64,000 bases of DNA. It comes from HIMB114 sp008638005 (GTDB taxonomy: Bacteria > Pseudomonadota > Alphaproteobacteria > Pelagibacterales > Pelagibacteraceae). Shown here in pieces: positions 43,952-53,896 of the stretch. The stretch lies in NCBI GenBank assembly GCA_032681305.1, contig CP136340.1:1-64000 (forward strand), in the 5' to 3' direction. Under the pieces are notes generated by a model. It was not told the DNA's origin. It made no database searches and saw nothing but the letters and a program-made list of their open reading frames with translations. Each line of letters opens with the position of its first letter. Positions within the stretch are counted from its first letter, which is position 1. Made by a program: the position numbers and the translations under genes.

Positions 43952-45331
43952 ATGTCAAACATTGATCAAAGTATAGAGACCAGAACATTTGAAGTAACAC
44001 AAGAGAGTATAGATCAATTAATAAATAATATTAAATCTAAAAATATAGAATTTATCAATAATCAGTTCAACGACTTGAATCCCTCCGATGCTGCCGAACT
44101 TTTAAGCAATATTCCAGAAAAGTTTAGAGTTAAAATGTTATTGATAGATGGGTTGCAAATTAAGCCTGAAGTTATTATTGAGTTAAATAATCAACTTCAA
44201 AAAGACATCCTAAATAAACTGCCTTCAGATAATATTGCGGATATAGTTAATAATTTAGAGTCCGATAATGCACTTCAAGTTGTCACAAACTTAAATGAAG
44301 ATAAAAAAATTGAAGTTTTCGAAAAAATTCCAACTGAAGATAAGAATTTAATTGAAGAAGTACTAAAAGCTTATCCAGAAGGTTCTGCTGCAAGAATTAT
44401 GCAAACAGAATATTGCGCAGTACCTAAAAACTGGTCAGTGGGAGAAACAATTGATTATTTAAGAGAAACAGAAGAGTTACCAAAAGAATTTTTACAAATT
44501 TTTGTAGTTGATGAAAATAATAGACCATTGGGATCTGTCTCATCATCAAGAGTTTTAAGAAATCCAAGAGATAAAAAAATGCAGGAAATTATGGATGAAG
44601 CTCAATTGCTCATTCACGGTGACTGGGAAAAAGAGCAAGTAGGGTATTTGTTTGAAGAATACAATTTAGTTTCTGCAGGGGTTATCGACAAAAATAATAA
44701 ACTTATAGGTATGATTACCGCTGATGATATTTTAACAGTATTAAAAGAATCTACCGAGGAAGATGCTTTTAAGTTAGCGGGTGTACAAGATGAAGAGATT
44801 ACTGATAGCGCAGTTAAAATTACAAAAAAAAGATTCATTTGGTTAACAATAAATTTATTTACAGCTGTAATTGCATCTTACGTTATTGGATTTTTTGATG
44901 GAAACATTGAAAAAGTTGTAGCTTTGGCAATATTAATGCCCATCGTGGCGTCTATGGGCGGAAACGCTGCAACTCAAACTTTGACAGTTACTGTAAGATT
45001 GATTGCTACAAAGTCCTTAACATCTGAAAATTTGTTTAAAATTATTAATAAGGAATTTTTTGTCGGGTTTTTTAATGGTATTTTATTTTCGTTTATCACT
45101 GGTCTTTTTGTTTATTTTTGGTTTTACGATTTTAAACTTTCATTATTAATAGGCGTATCAATGATCATTAATATGGCATGCGCTGGTTTTTCAGGAATAG
45201 CTATACCTGTTATTTTAGATCGATTTAAAATTGATCCAGCTGTAGCCTCGACTGTTTTTGTTACAACTGTAACAGATGTTGTTGGTTTTGTATCATTTTT
45301 AGGATTGGCCGGTTTTTTTTTGGGAATTTAA
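43952..45331 (+). CDS. mgtE: Magnesium transporter MgtE
   Basis: MgtE is a homodimeric, Mg-gated channel. The 459 residues comprise the N-terminal superhelical domain (to about 140), two CBS domains (about 145-270, with MITADDIL) and five predicted membrane helices. The helices include the ion-path motif PIVASMGGNAATQTLTVTVR and the C-terminal FVTTVTDVVGF aspartate. It overlaps the convergent panC by 4 bp. Confidence 0.95.
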   Translation: MSNIDQSIETRTFEVTQESIDQLINNIKSKNIEFINNQFNDLNPSDAAELLSNIPEKFRVKMLLIDGLQIKPEVIIELNNQLQKDILNKLPSDNIADIVNNLESDNALQVVTNLNEDKKIEVFEKIPTEDKNLIEEVLKAYPEGSAARIMQTEYCAVPKNWSVGETIDYLRETEELPKEFLQIFVVDENNRPLGSVSSSRVLRNPRDKKMQEIMDEAQLLIHGDWEKEQVGYLFEEYNLVSAGVIDKNNKLIGMITADDILTVLKESTEEDAFKLAGVQDEEITDSAVKITKKRFIWLTINLFTAVIASYVIGFFDGNIEKVVALAILMPIVASMGGNAATQTLTVTVRLIATKSLTSENLFKIINKEFFVGFFNGILFSFITGLFVYFWFYDFKLSLLIGVSMIINMACAGFSGIAIPVILDRFKIDPAVASTVFVTTVTDVVGFVSFLGLAGFFLGI

Positions 45332-46131
45332 ATATTATCGATTAAACGAATATTGTTTAAATAATAGGCAATAAAAATTCTAGAATTTTTAGTAACCTTG
45401 CCTTCTCGTTTAAATTTTTTTATATTTATATTTTCAATATAATCGAATTTTAACTTATTTTTTTCAAACCATTTCATTAAATTATTTATCTCAAATCTCT
45501 TGTTTTTGTAATTTTTTTTATATTCTTTAATCAGTTTATATACTCTAGCTGCTGTATTTTTATTAATCGTTTTTAAAAACTTATTTCTAGATGATAATGC
45601 CAATCCACCTCTATCTCTAACAGTTTTACAAGCTACAACGGAGCTTTTTATTTTATTTATTTTGATAAAATCTTTTATGATTGTTAATTGTTGATAGTCT
45701 TTCTCTCCTAAATAAATTTTTTTAGCTGGTATAATATTTAGTAATTTCTCAATTACCATCAACACTCCTTTGAAATGACCTTTTCTAAATTGATGTTCCA
45801 TAAAATTAACAATTTTTGGATATTTATATTTTTTAGTTTTCCATTTATAAACTTCATTATAATTGGGTATAAATAGATAATTTACACCAAGTTGTTTACA
45901 AATTTTGATATCTGAGTTTTGATTTTTAGGGTATTTTTTAAGGTCTTTTTTATTATTGAATTGTTTTGGATTAACAAAAATACTAACAATTGTATTTTTA
46001 TTTTCTTTTAACGATTGTTTAATCAATGATACATGACCTTTATGCAGATAACCCATGGTTGGAACAAAACCTATATTATTAAAGCTTTTGAATAGATCGT
46101 GTATTTCTTTAGATTTTTTTATAATTTTCAT
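45328..46131 (-). CDS. panC: Pantothenate synthetase
   Basis: PanC joins pantoate and beta-alanine using ATP, for coenzyme A synthesis. The 267 residues show VPTMGYLHKGHVSL with the HxGH nucleotide motif, GEKDYQQLTII, RDRGGLALSSRN and the C-terminal barrel. The protein is very lysine-rich, in line with AT pressure. panB is not adjacent, although panBC is a common pair elsewhere. Confidence 0.95.
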   Translation of the reverse strand: MKIIKKSKEIHDLFKSFNNIGFVPTMGYLHKGHVSLIKQSLKENKNTIVSIFVNPKQFNNKKDLKKYPKNQNSDIKICKQLGVNYLFIPNYNEVYKWKTKKYKYPKIVNFMEHQFRKGHFKGVLMVIEKLLNIIPAKKIYLGEKDYQQLTIIKDFIKINKIKSSVVACKTVRDRGGLALSSRNKFLKTINKNTAARVYKLIKEYKKNYKNKRFEINNLMKWFEKNKLKFDYIENINIKKFKREGKVTKNSRIFIAYYLNNIRLIDNI

Positions 46132-46145
46132 TTAATAACTGATTA

Positions 46146-46940
46146 ATGGTTAAACAAGCAATTATACCACTTGCTGGCTTAGGTACAAGAATGCTTCCTT
46201 TGTCTAAAGCATTTCCCAAAGAGTTATGGCCCCTAGGGTCAAATTCGATTTTAGAAAAAATATTGGATGAGTGTTTTGAAGCTGGAATTCAAGAGGTAAT
46301 ATTTGTAATTTCAAAGAAAAAAAACTCAATAAAGAAATATTTTTTAAAAGATAGAAGTTTAGAAAAAAAAATAAAAAATAAACCTGATATTTTTGCCAAA
46401 CTAAAAAAACTCAATCAATTATCAAAAAAAATTAAATTTGTTTATCAAAATAACCCAAAAGGACTTGGTCATGCAGTTTTGTGTGCAAAGAAAGCCATTA
46501 AATCAAAATATTTTTTATTGGTACTACCTGACGATATAATAATTAAAAAAAATTGTACTAAAGAACTAATTTCATTACATAAAAAAAATAATTCATCTGT
46601 TATCGCATTAAGAAAAGTAATTAAAAAAGAAGTCAGTCGCTATGGAATTGTGGGATTAAATAATTCAAATCATAAAATTAAACAAATGATTGAAAAACCA
46701 AGTCTTAAAAAAGCTCCATCTCAGTATGCTATTATTGGCAGATATTTACTAAATAAATCAATATTTCAATATCTCGAGAAGCAGCAAAAAGGTAAACTGG
46801 GTGAAATTCAAATAACTGATGCGATGAATGCTATGTTAATTAATGAAAATTTTTTTGGCTGCAAATTTAAAGGGAAATATTTAGATTGCGGCACAATCAA
46901 CGGGTATATAAATTCATTTATAGAAATAAATAAATCATGA
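46146..46940 (+). CDS. galU: UTP-glucose-1-phosphate uridylyltransferase
   Basis: GalU makes UDP-glucose from glucose-1-phosphate and UTP. The nucleotidyltransferase motif IPLAGLGTRMLPLSKAFPKEL is at the N-terminus; VYQNNPKGLGHAVLCAK, LPDDIII and the C-terminal GKYLDCGTINGYI follow. At 264 residues it is a little shorter than the usual 280-300. It overlaps ugd by 4 nt (ATGA), so the two enzymes make UDP-glucuronate in sequence. Confidence 0.92.
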   Translation: MVKQAIIPLAGLGTRMLPLSKAFPKELWPLGSNSILEKILDECFEAGIQEVIFVISKKKNSIKKYFLKDRSLEKKIKNKPDIFAKLKKLNQLSKKIKFVYQNNPKGLGHAVLCAKKAIKSKYFLLVLPDDIIIKKNCTKELISLHKKNNSSVIALRKVIKKEVSRYGIVGLNNSNHKIKQMIEKPSLKKAPSQYAIIGRYLLNKSIFQYLEKQQKGKLGEIQITDAMNAMLINENFFGCKFKGKYLDCGTINGYINSFIEINKS

Positions 46941-48244
46941 AAATATGCTTTATAGGAACCGGTTATGTTGGATTAGTTTCTGGAGTTTTGTTTTCAGATC
47001 TTGGTAATTCTGTTACGTGCGTTGATAATAATCATGAAAAAATTGAAAACTTAAAAAATGGTATTATTCCAATTTTTGAACCAGGCTTAGACGAATTAGT
47101 TATAAAAAACTATAATGCTAAAAGACTTTTTTTTACAACTGATATTAATAATGCAATTAAAAATTCTGATATAATTTTTATAGCGGTTGGAACGCCTACT
47201 GCAAAAGATGGAGTCTCTGCAGATTTAAAAAATGTTTATGCCGTTGCACAAACTATATCTAAAAATATCAATAAATTTAAAATTATTATTACAAAATCAA
47301 CTGTTCCAGTATGCACTGGCGATGAAGTTGAGAAAATCTTGAGAAAGAAAAATAGTTCTTCAAAATTTGAAGTTGTATCTAACCCTGAGTTTTTAAGAGA
47401 AGGCGAAGCAATTAGAGACTTTAGGTATCCAGATCGTGTTGTTATCGGATCAAATAACCAAAAAAAAACAATTCCTATATTAAAAAAACTTTATGAGCCA
47501 ATCACTAAGAAGGGCGCAAAATTTATTTCAACATCAAGAAGAAGCGCTGAATTAATTAAGTATGCGGCGAATGCTTTTTTAGCAACTAAAATTACATTTA
47601 TAAATGAAATTGCAAATTTATGTGAACAAGTAGGGTCTAATGTTGAGGATATTGCAATAGGAATAGGAACGGATGCGAGAATAGGATCTAGATTTTTAAG
47701 AGCTGGACCTGCTTATGGGGGTTCTTGTTTTCCAAAAGATACTAAGGCTTTAACTAAAATAGGAAAAAAATTTAAAACTCATATGTCAGTTGTTGAAACT
47801 GTAATCAAAAGTAATGAGAAAAGAAAAAACAACCTAGCTGATAAGATATTAAATATCTTAAAAAATCCAAAAGGGAAAAAAGTGGGTTTTTTAGGGGTAA
47901 CTTTTAAAGCAAATACTGATGACATGAGGGATACACAATGTTTAAAAATATTTCCAAAGTTGTTAAAAAAAGGCGTTAAATTATCTTACTATGATCCCAC
48001 TGGAGAAAAAAAAGAATTAAAAAAAATTAGATTTATAAAAAACACTAAGGAAATTTTAAACAATAATGATTTAGTTGTAATTCATACTGAATGGGATGAG
48101 TTTAGATCTATAGATTTTAAAAGTATAAAAAATAAAGGTGTCAGAATTTTTGACATGAGAAATCTATATCAACCTAATGAATTTTTAAATAAAAATATTA
48201 AATATTATTCTATTGGTAGACCCGCAAATGAAAAAAAAGCTTGA
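46937..48244 (+). CDS. ugd: UDP-glucose 6-dehydrogenase
   Basis: Ugd oxidises UDP-glucose to UDP-glucuronate with two NAD. The 435 residues have the N-terminal Rossmann motif FIGTGYVGLVSG, AVGTPTAKDG, the EFLREG block, and the catalytic cysteine in GGSCFPKDTKAL. The C-terminal UDP-binding domain has GVTFKANTDDMRDT. The product may feed envelope polysaccharide. It overlaps clpS by 17 nt. Confidence 0.96.
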   Translation: MKICFIGTGYVGLVSGVLFSDLGNSVTCVDNNHEKIENLKNGIIPIFEPGLDELVIKNYNAKRLFFTTDINNAIKNSDIIFIAVGTPTAKDGVSADLKNVYAVAQTISKNINKFKIIITKSTVPVCTGDEVEKILRKKNSSSKFEVVSNPEFLREGEAIRDFRYPDRVVIGSNNQKKTIPILKKLYEPITKKGAKFISTSRRSAELIKYAANAFLATKITFINEIANLCEQVGSNVEDIAIGIGTDARIGSRFLRAGPAYGGSCFPKDTKALTKIGKKFKTHMSVVETVIKSNEKRKNNLADKILNILKNPKGKKVGFLGVTFKANTDDMRDTQCLKIFPKLLKKGVKLSYYDPTGEKKELKKIRFIKNTKEILNNNDLVVIHTEWDEFRSIDFKSIKNKGVRIFDMRNLYQPNEFLNKNIKYYSIGRPANEKKA

Positions 48245-48530
48245 AAAATTTAGCCAAATAAAGCTTCAACATAAAATAAAAATACCACATCACTATAAAG
48301 TAATATTGCTTAATGATGATTTTACTTCGATGGAGTTTGTTGTTAAAATTTTAATAATGTTTTTAAATAAATCAAAAAATGAAGCTACAAATTTAATGTT
48401 AAAAATTCATCACGAAGGTTCTGCAGTCTGTGGGGCTTACCCAAAAGATATTGCTTATACAATTCAATATAAAATTCATAATTATTCAAAAGTTAATCAC
48501 CAACCATTGAAATGTATAATTAAGTACTAA
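48228..48530 (+). CDS. clpS: ClpA adaptor ClpS
   Basis: ClpS binds N-degron substrates (Leu, Phe, Tyr, Trp at the N-terminus) and hands them to ClpA. The 100 residues contain YKVILLNDDFTSMEFVVKIL, the Asn-Asp-Asp pocket, and IHHEGSAVCGAYPKDIA. The frame is open five codons upstream, but the ATG at 48228 fits the family length. It overlaps clpA by 1 nt, the usual clpS-clpA arrangement. Confidence 0.94.
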   Translation: MKKKLEKFSQIKLQHKIKIPHHYKVILLNDDFTSMEFVVKILIMFLNKSKNEATNLMLKIHHEGSAVCGAYPKDIAYTIQYKIHNYSKVNHQPLKCIIKY

Positions 48531-50821
48531 TGGCAACTTTTACAAAATCATTAGAAAAATCAATTTCAAATGCATTTACTTTTGCTTCTGAGAAAAATCA
48601 TCAATATGTAACATTAGAGCATTTGCTCTTTTCACTTTTAGATGAAGAGGATGCTCAAAATGTTATGAAGGCATGCAGCGTTGATATTGGATTGCTTAGA
48701 GAAAATTTAGAACATTATATAGATCATGAGTTAGATAATATTGTTAATTCTGAAAAACATACTGATCCTCAGCCTACCGCAGGTTTCCAAAGAGTTATTC
48801 AAAGATCTATTGTTCATGTTCAATCTTCTGGAAAATCAGAAGTAACAGGAGCTAATATTTTGGTATCATTGTTTGCCGAAAGAGAAAGTCATGCAACTTA
48901 CTTTTTACAGGAACAAGAAGTCACTAGGTATGACGTTGTTAATTTTATATCTCATGGCATTACAAAAATAGAAAATTTCTCTTACACAGACAATTTAGAC
49001 TCTAATACAAAACCCGGATCTGCAAAAAATGAAAAAACAGCCCTAGATAGTTTTTGCGTAAATTTAAATAACAAAGCATCTTTAAATAAAATTGATACTT
49101 TGATTGGACGAGATGAAGAGGTTAACAGAATGGCCCAAATTCTATGCAGAAGGACCAAAAACAACCCTCTTTTAGTTGGTGATCCTGGTGTTGGAAAAAC
49201 TGCAATTGTCGAGGGTCTTGCAAAAAGAATATTCAATCAAAAAGTTCCTGAGCCTTTAAAAAAATCGACAATATTCTCGCTTGATTTAGGTTCATTACTA
49301 GCTGGAACAAGGTATCGAGGTGACTTTGAGGAACGTTTAAAAACAATAATGAATGAAATAGAAAAAAATGAGCATTATATTTTGTTTATTGATGAAATTC
49401 ATACTCTTGTAGGGGCGGGTACTACGACTGGAAATTCAATGGATGCAGCAAATATGTTAAAACCTGCTCTTCAAGCTGGAAAAATTAAATGTATAGGTTC
49501 TACCACTTTTACAGAATATCGTTCAAATTTCGAGAAAGACAGAGCTTTGCAAAGGAGGTTCCAAAAAATTGACGTACCAGAACCTTCTATAGATGAAGCT
49601 TATAAAATTATGTTTGGCTTGAGAGATAAGTATGAAGAATTTCACGGAGTAAAATATAGTGATGAGGCTATTCGTGCTTCAGTGGATTTATCAGCCAAAT
49701 ATATTGGAAACAAAAGGTTGCCAGACAAGTCTATTGATATTCTCGATGAGCTTGGTGCATTTGAAAACCTAAAACCTAAAGATCAAAGAAAAGATATTTT
49801 AAATGAGATGGATGTGGAGCAAGTAGTTTCAAAAATTACAAAGATACCTGAAAAAAGCATCACTGCAAATGACAGGTATTATTTAAAGGATTTGGACAAA
49901 AGTTTAAAAAGATTAATTTATGGCCAAGATCATGCAGTTGAGGCTTTATGCTCCTCTATTAAATTGTCTCGATCAGGTCTAAGAAATCCTGAAAAAACTA
50001 TTGGGAACTATTTATTTAACGGACCCACTGGCGTTGGTAAAACCGAATTAGCAAAGCAACTATCAAAAACATTGGGCGTTGAATTGATAAGATTTGATAT
50101 GTCGGAATATAGTGAGAAACATACAATTTCAAAACTGATTGGATCACCACCTGGCTATGTAGGTTTTGATCAAGGTGGTCAACTATCAGAATCTATCGAA
50201 AAAAATCCTTACTCTGTACTTTTAATTGATGAGATTGAAAAAGCGCATCCTGACATTTTTAATATTCTTCTACAAATTATGGATTATGGAAAATTAAAAG
50301 ATCAAAATGGTAAAAATGTTGATTTTAGAAATGTCATTTTAATTTTAACAAGTAATATTGGTGCTTCAGAATTAGAAAAAGATCAAATAGGTTTTGCAAA
50401 TAAAAAAAATAATGAAATTGACAAAGAAACTATAAATAAAGTTTTTAGCCCTGAGTTTAGAAACAGACTTGATTCTATTATAAGCTTTAATCGTTTAGAT
50501 AGATCAATTATTAAGCAAATAGTCAGTAAGTTTATTTTAGAACTAGAAACACAATTAAATGCAAGAGATGTTGTTATAGAACTATCATCTGCTGCAAATG
50601 ATTTAATTTGTAAAAAAGGTTATTCTCCAACTATGGGTGCACGACCTATCTCAAGATATATCGATAATAATATCAAAAAAGCTTTGGCTGATGAAATCAT
50701 TCATGGAAAGTTAATTGACGGCGGTTTTGTAAAAGTTGACTGTAAAAATGAAAAAATAATTTTTGAATACAAGAAATTTTCTAAATCTGAGAAACCAGCT
50801 AAAATTTTAGGAAGTAATTAA
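48530..50821 (+). CDS. clpA: Clp protease ATP-binding subunit ClpA
   Basis: ClpA is a two-AAA+ unfoldase partner of ClpP. The 763 residues have the N-domain (about 1-140, ClpS docking) and first Walker A GDPGVGKTAIVEG. The second is GPTGVGKTELAKQ. The ClpP-docking loop near QIGFANKK is present. No long middle coiled coil is inserted, which distinguishes it from ClpB. Its stop codon touches that of ridA on the other strand. Confidence 0.96.
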   Translation: MATFTKSLEKSISNAFTFASEKNHQYVTLEHLLFSLLDEEDAQNVMKACSVDIGLLRENLEHYIDHELDNIVNSEKHTDPQPTAGFQRVIQRSIVHVQSSGKSEVTGANILVSLFAERESHATYFLQEQEVTRYDVVNFISHGITKIENFSYTDNLDSNTKPGSAKNEKTALDSFCVNLNNKASLNKIDTLIGRDEEVNRMAQILCRRTKNNPLLVGDPGVGKTAIVEGLAKRIFNQKVPEPLKKSTIFSLDLGSLLAGTRYRGDFEERLKTIMNEIEKNEHYILFIDEIHTLVGAGTTTGNSMDAANMLKPALQAGKIKCIGSTTFTEYRSNFEKDRALQRRFQKIDVPEPSIDEAYKIMFGLRDKYEEFHGVKYSDEAIRASVDLSAKYIGNKRLPDKSIDILDELGAFENLKPKDQRKDILNEMDVEQVVSKITKIPEKSITANDRYYLKDLDKSLKRLIYGQDHAVEALCSSIKLSRSGLRNPEKTIGNYLFNGPTGVGKTELAKQLSKTLGVELIRFDMSEYSEKHTISKLIGSPPGYVGFDQGGQLSESIEKNPYSVLLIDEIEKAHPDIFNILLQIMDYGKLKDQNGKNVDFRNVILILTSNIGASELEKDQIGFANKKNNEIDKETINKVFSPEFRNRLDSIISFNRLDRSIIKQIVSKFILELETQLNARDVVIELSSAANDLICKKGYSPTMGARPISRYIDNNIKKALADEIIHGKLIDGGFVKVDCKNEKIIFEYKKFSKSEKPAKILGSN

Positions 50822-51277
50822 TTACACTTCGAAGATAGTCTCAATCTCAACTGATGCATTTAATGGTAGAGAGGGTACTCCAACAACTGCTCTAGCATGC
50901 ATTCCTTTGTCTCCAAAAATTTGCACTAATATATCAGACGCGCTATTTAGTAATACGGGGTGTTCATAGAAATTTTCAGTAGAATTTATATACCCATTTA
51001 TTTTAACGCATTTTTTCACTGTATTTAGATCCCCAACATGTTTTTTTAAATGCCCAATAGCATTCAAAATACATAATTTCGCGGCTTGTTTGCCTTGTTC
51101 TATATTTAAATCCCTGCCTATCTTGCCCTTGATCATTTCTCCTTTTTCATCAATTGGCAATTGACCAGAGATAAATATCAAATTGCCTGTTTGGTTGTAA
51201 GCAACATAGTTGCCTACTGGCCCTGGAGGGTTTGGAATGGAGAGTAAATTTTTTTTTAAATTTTCTTCAATAGTCAT
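50822..51277 (-). CDS. RidA/YjgF-family protein
   Basis: RidA-type proteins hydrolyse reactive enamines or imines from amino-acid enzymes. This protein has 151 residues and belongs to the longer YjgF-like subgroup (GNYVAYNQTGNLIFISGQLP, GKQAAKLCILNAIGHLKKHVGDL, RAVVGVPSLPLNASVEIETIFEV). A catalytic-type Arg is present in HARAVVG. The exact substrate is unknown. It is cotranscribed after topA, overlapping it by 1 nt. rnr, often near topA in alphaproteobacteria, is not here. Confidence 0.88.
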   Translation of the reverse strand: MTIEENLKKNLLSIPNPPGPVGNYVAYNQTGNLIFISGQLPIDEKGEMIKGKIGRDLNIEQGKQAAKLCILNAIGHLKKHVGDLNTVKKCVKINGYINSTENFYEHPVLLNSASDILVQIFGDKGMHARAVVGVPSLPLNASVEIETIFEV

Positions 51278-53823
51278 TATTTTTTCTTTTTTGTTTTTTT
51301 TATTTTTTTACCTTTTTTTTCGGCATCATATTGTAATCTTTTATCAATATAAACCAAAGCCTCTTCCATAGTAATATCATTTGGATCTTTATCATCTGGA
51401 ATAGTTGCGTTTATAGTTTTGTACTTAATGTAAGGTCCAAACTGTCCCTTCATAACTTTTACTGGTTTTTTATCTTCTGGATGTTCACCAAGATTTTTAA
51501 TTTCATTAGATGATCTACGTCCTGGCTTAGCTTCAGCAATTAATGTTATTGCTTTATTGAGACCTATAGAAAAAATATCTTCAGGAGACTCTAATGTGGC
51601 CGATTTATTTGAGCATTTTACATAAGGACCAAATCTTCCATTATTTAAAGTAATATCTTCATTGTTATCTGGGTATTTTCCTATGACTTTTGGCAAACCT
51701 GATAAAAATTTTGCTTTTTCAATGTCAACTTCATCTGGCGAAATCCCTTTGGGGATAGAGAAATTTTTCATTTCTTTTTCTTCATTTCCAACTTGAAGGT
51801 AGGGTCCAAATCTTCCTTTTTTTAAAGTTATTTTTTTACCATCATCTGTTTCTCCAATTTCTTTTGGTTCAGACATGAAAGTTTCTTGCGCTGCTTTGAT
51901 TTTAGATAAAGGTCTTGTAAACTTACATTCAGGGTAATTGGCACAGCCGATAAATGCACCAAATCTTCCAACTTTAAGACTTAGTTCACCACCACATTGA
52001 CATTTTCTTTTAACACTCCCATTTTCATCTTTATCAAAAATAATATCTGCCAAACTCTCATTTAACATATCCAAAATTGCACGGGTTCTAAGTTCTTTTA
52101 CTTCATTAACATTAATATTAAATTGCTCCCAAAATTGACTTAAGACATCAATCCATTTTATTTTTCCGGATGTTATTTCATCCAAGTTATCTTCTAAATT
52201 TGCCGTAAAATTATAATCAACATACTTATTAAATAGCTTATCTAAAAAGGCCGTGATTAATTTACCTCTATCAGTTGGAATAAACTTTTTATTTATTAAC
52301 TCTACATAATTTCGAGTAGATAAAACTGAAATAATGCTTGCATAAGTAGAAGGTCTTCCAATTCCAAGTTCTTCTAATTTTTTTACTAAGCTAGCCTCAG
52401 AGTATCTTGGAGGAGGATTGGTAAAATGTTGCTCATCTAAAATTTTGTTTATTGTTAATGCGTCACCATTATTTACATCTGGAAGAATATTTTCATCATC
52501 TTCATTATCTTCTTTTTTTTCGTCTTCTTCCTTTGTTTCTTGGTATAATTTCAAATACCCATCAAATTTTTGTATTGATCCATTTGCTCTGAAAATAATT
52601 GATTTGTCATTATTACATATATCAATTGAAGTTCTTTCAAATTCAGCCGACTCCATTTGTGATGAAACCGTCCTATTCCAAATGAGTTCGTATAATCTCA
52701 TTTGATCTCGGTCTAAAATTGATTTTAAAGAGGATGGATCTCTATTGATATCTGTTGGTCTAACGGCTTCGTGTGCTTCTTGAGCGTTCTTTGCTTTTTT
52801 TCCACTATAATTTCTTGGTTGATCAGGCAGATACTCTTTTCCTAATTTTTGACTTATATAATTTCTGCATGTTTCAAGTGCTTCATTTGATATTTGCGTA
52901 CCATCAGTTCTCATGTAGGTAATCAAACCAATTGTTTCTCCATCAATTTCAAAACCCTGATATAATCTTTGAGCCACTTGCATAGTTCTTGATGCCCCAA
53001 AACCTAGTTTTTTAGAGGCCTCTTGTTGCATTGTTGAAGTGGTAAAAGGAGCGTAAGGATTTCTTTTGTATGGTTTTTTTTCTATTTGCGTTATTTGATA
53101 ATCATGTTTCTTAATTTCATCTACTGCAGATTTTGCTTGATCTTCATTTTTAAAATAAAATTTATCAACTTTCTCTGATTTAAATAAGATTATTTTTGAA
53201 TTTAAATCTTTAGTATCTTTATTTTTAAACAAAGATTGAATACTCCAGTATTCTTGAGGTTTAAATAGTTCGATTTCATTTTCTCTCTCAACAATTAATT
53301 TTAAGGCAACAGATTGAACTCTACCTGCTGATTTTGATCCCGGTAACTTAGTCCATAGAATGGGGGAGATGTTAAAGCCTACAAGATAATCAAGAGCTCT
53401 TCTGGCCATATACGCATCAACAAGCTCAGTATTAATTTCTCTTGGATTATCAATTCCATTTTTAACTGCTTTTTTTGTAATTTCATTAAAAACTACTCTT
53501 TCAACTTTTTTATCTTTAAGTAATTTTTTATCATCTAAAATGTTTTTTACATGCCAGGCAATAGCTTCACCTTCACGATCTGGGTCTGTAGCTAATATAA
53601 TTTTTTTTGCATCTTTAGCGGCATCATAAATTTCTTTTAAAGGTTTCTTTGAGCCTGGGTCTATTTCCCATGTCATGTTAAAATTGTTTTCAGTGTCTAC
53701 CGAACCATTTTTTGACGGAAGATCTCTGACATGTCCATAGCTTGCCAAAACAATATAATCTTCACCTAAATATTTATTTATTGTTTTTGCTTTTGCAGGA
53801 CTTTCAACGATTACTAAATTCAT
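51277..53823 (-). CDS. topA: DNA topoisomerase I
   Basis: TopA is a type IA topoisomerase that relaxes negative supercoils. The 848 residues begin with the TOPRIM domain (NLVIVESPAKAKTI, ATDPDREGEAIAWH). The catalytic tyrosine lies in GLITYMRTDG. A C-terminal zinc-type motif has CQCGGELSLK...FIGCANYPECKF. Three related GRFGPY/GQFGPY repeats (topoisomerase C-terminal repeats) and a poly-Lys tail follow. It forms a minus-strand block with plsY upstream. Confidence 0.97.
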   Translation of the reverse strand: MNLVIVESPAKAKTINKYLGEDYIVLASYGHVRDLPSKNGSVDTENNFNMTWEIDPGSKKPLKEIYDAAKDAKKIILATDPDREGEAIAWHVKNILDDKKLLKDKKVERVVFNEITKKAVKNGIDNPREINTELVDAYMARRALDYLVGFNISPILWTKLPGSKSAGRVQSVALKLIVERENEIELFKPQEYWSIQSLFKNKDTKDLNSKIILFKSEKVDKFYFKNEDQAKSAVDEIKKHDYQITQIEKKPYKRNPYAPFTTSTMQQEASKKLGFGASRTMQVAQRLYQGFEIDGETIGLITYMRTDGTQISNEALETCRNYISQKLGKEYLPDQPRNYSGKKAKNAQEAHEAVRPTDINRDPSSLKSILDRDQMRLYELIWNRTVSSQMESAEFERTSIDICNNDKSIIFRANGSIQKFDGYLKLYQETKEEDEKKEDNEDDENILPDVNNGDALTINKILDEQHFTNPPPRYSEASLVKKLEELGIGRPSTYASIISVLSTRNYVELINKKFIPTDRGKLITAFLDKLFNKYVDYNFTANLEDNLDEITSGKIKWIDVLSQFWEQFNINVNEVKELRTRAILDMLNESLADIIFDKDENGSVKRKCQCGGELSLKVGRFGAFIGCANYPECKFTRPLSKIKAAQETFMSEPKEIGETDDGKKITLKKGRFGPYLQVGNEEKEMKNFSIPKGISPDEVDIEKAKFLSGLPKVIGKYPDNNEDITLNNGRFGPYVKCSNKSATLESPEDIFSIGLNKAITLIAEAKPGRRSSNEIKNLGEHPEDKKPVKVMKGQFGPYIKYKTINATIPDDKDPNDITMEEALVYIDKRLQYDAEKKGKKIKKTKKKK

Positions 53824-53896
53824 AAAGAAAAATTTAGTCTCAAATAATCATCAAATTGTCAATTTATAGTTTTTTTTATTATATAAAATAAGGTTT

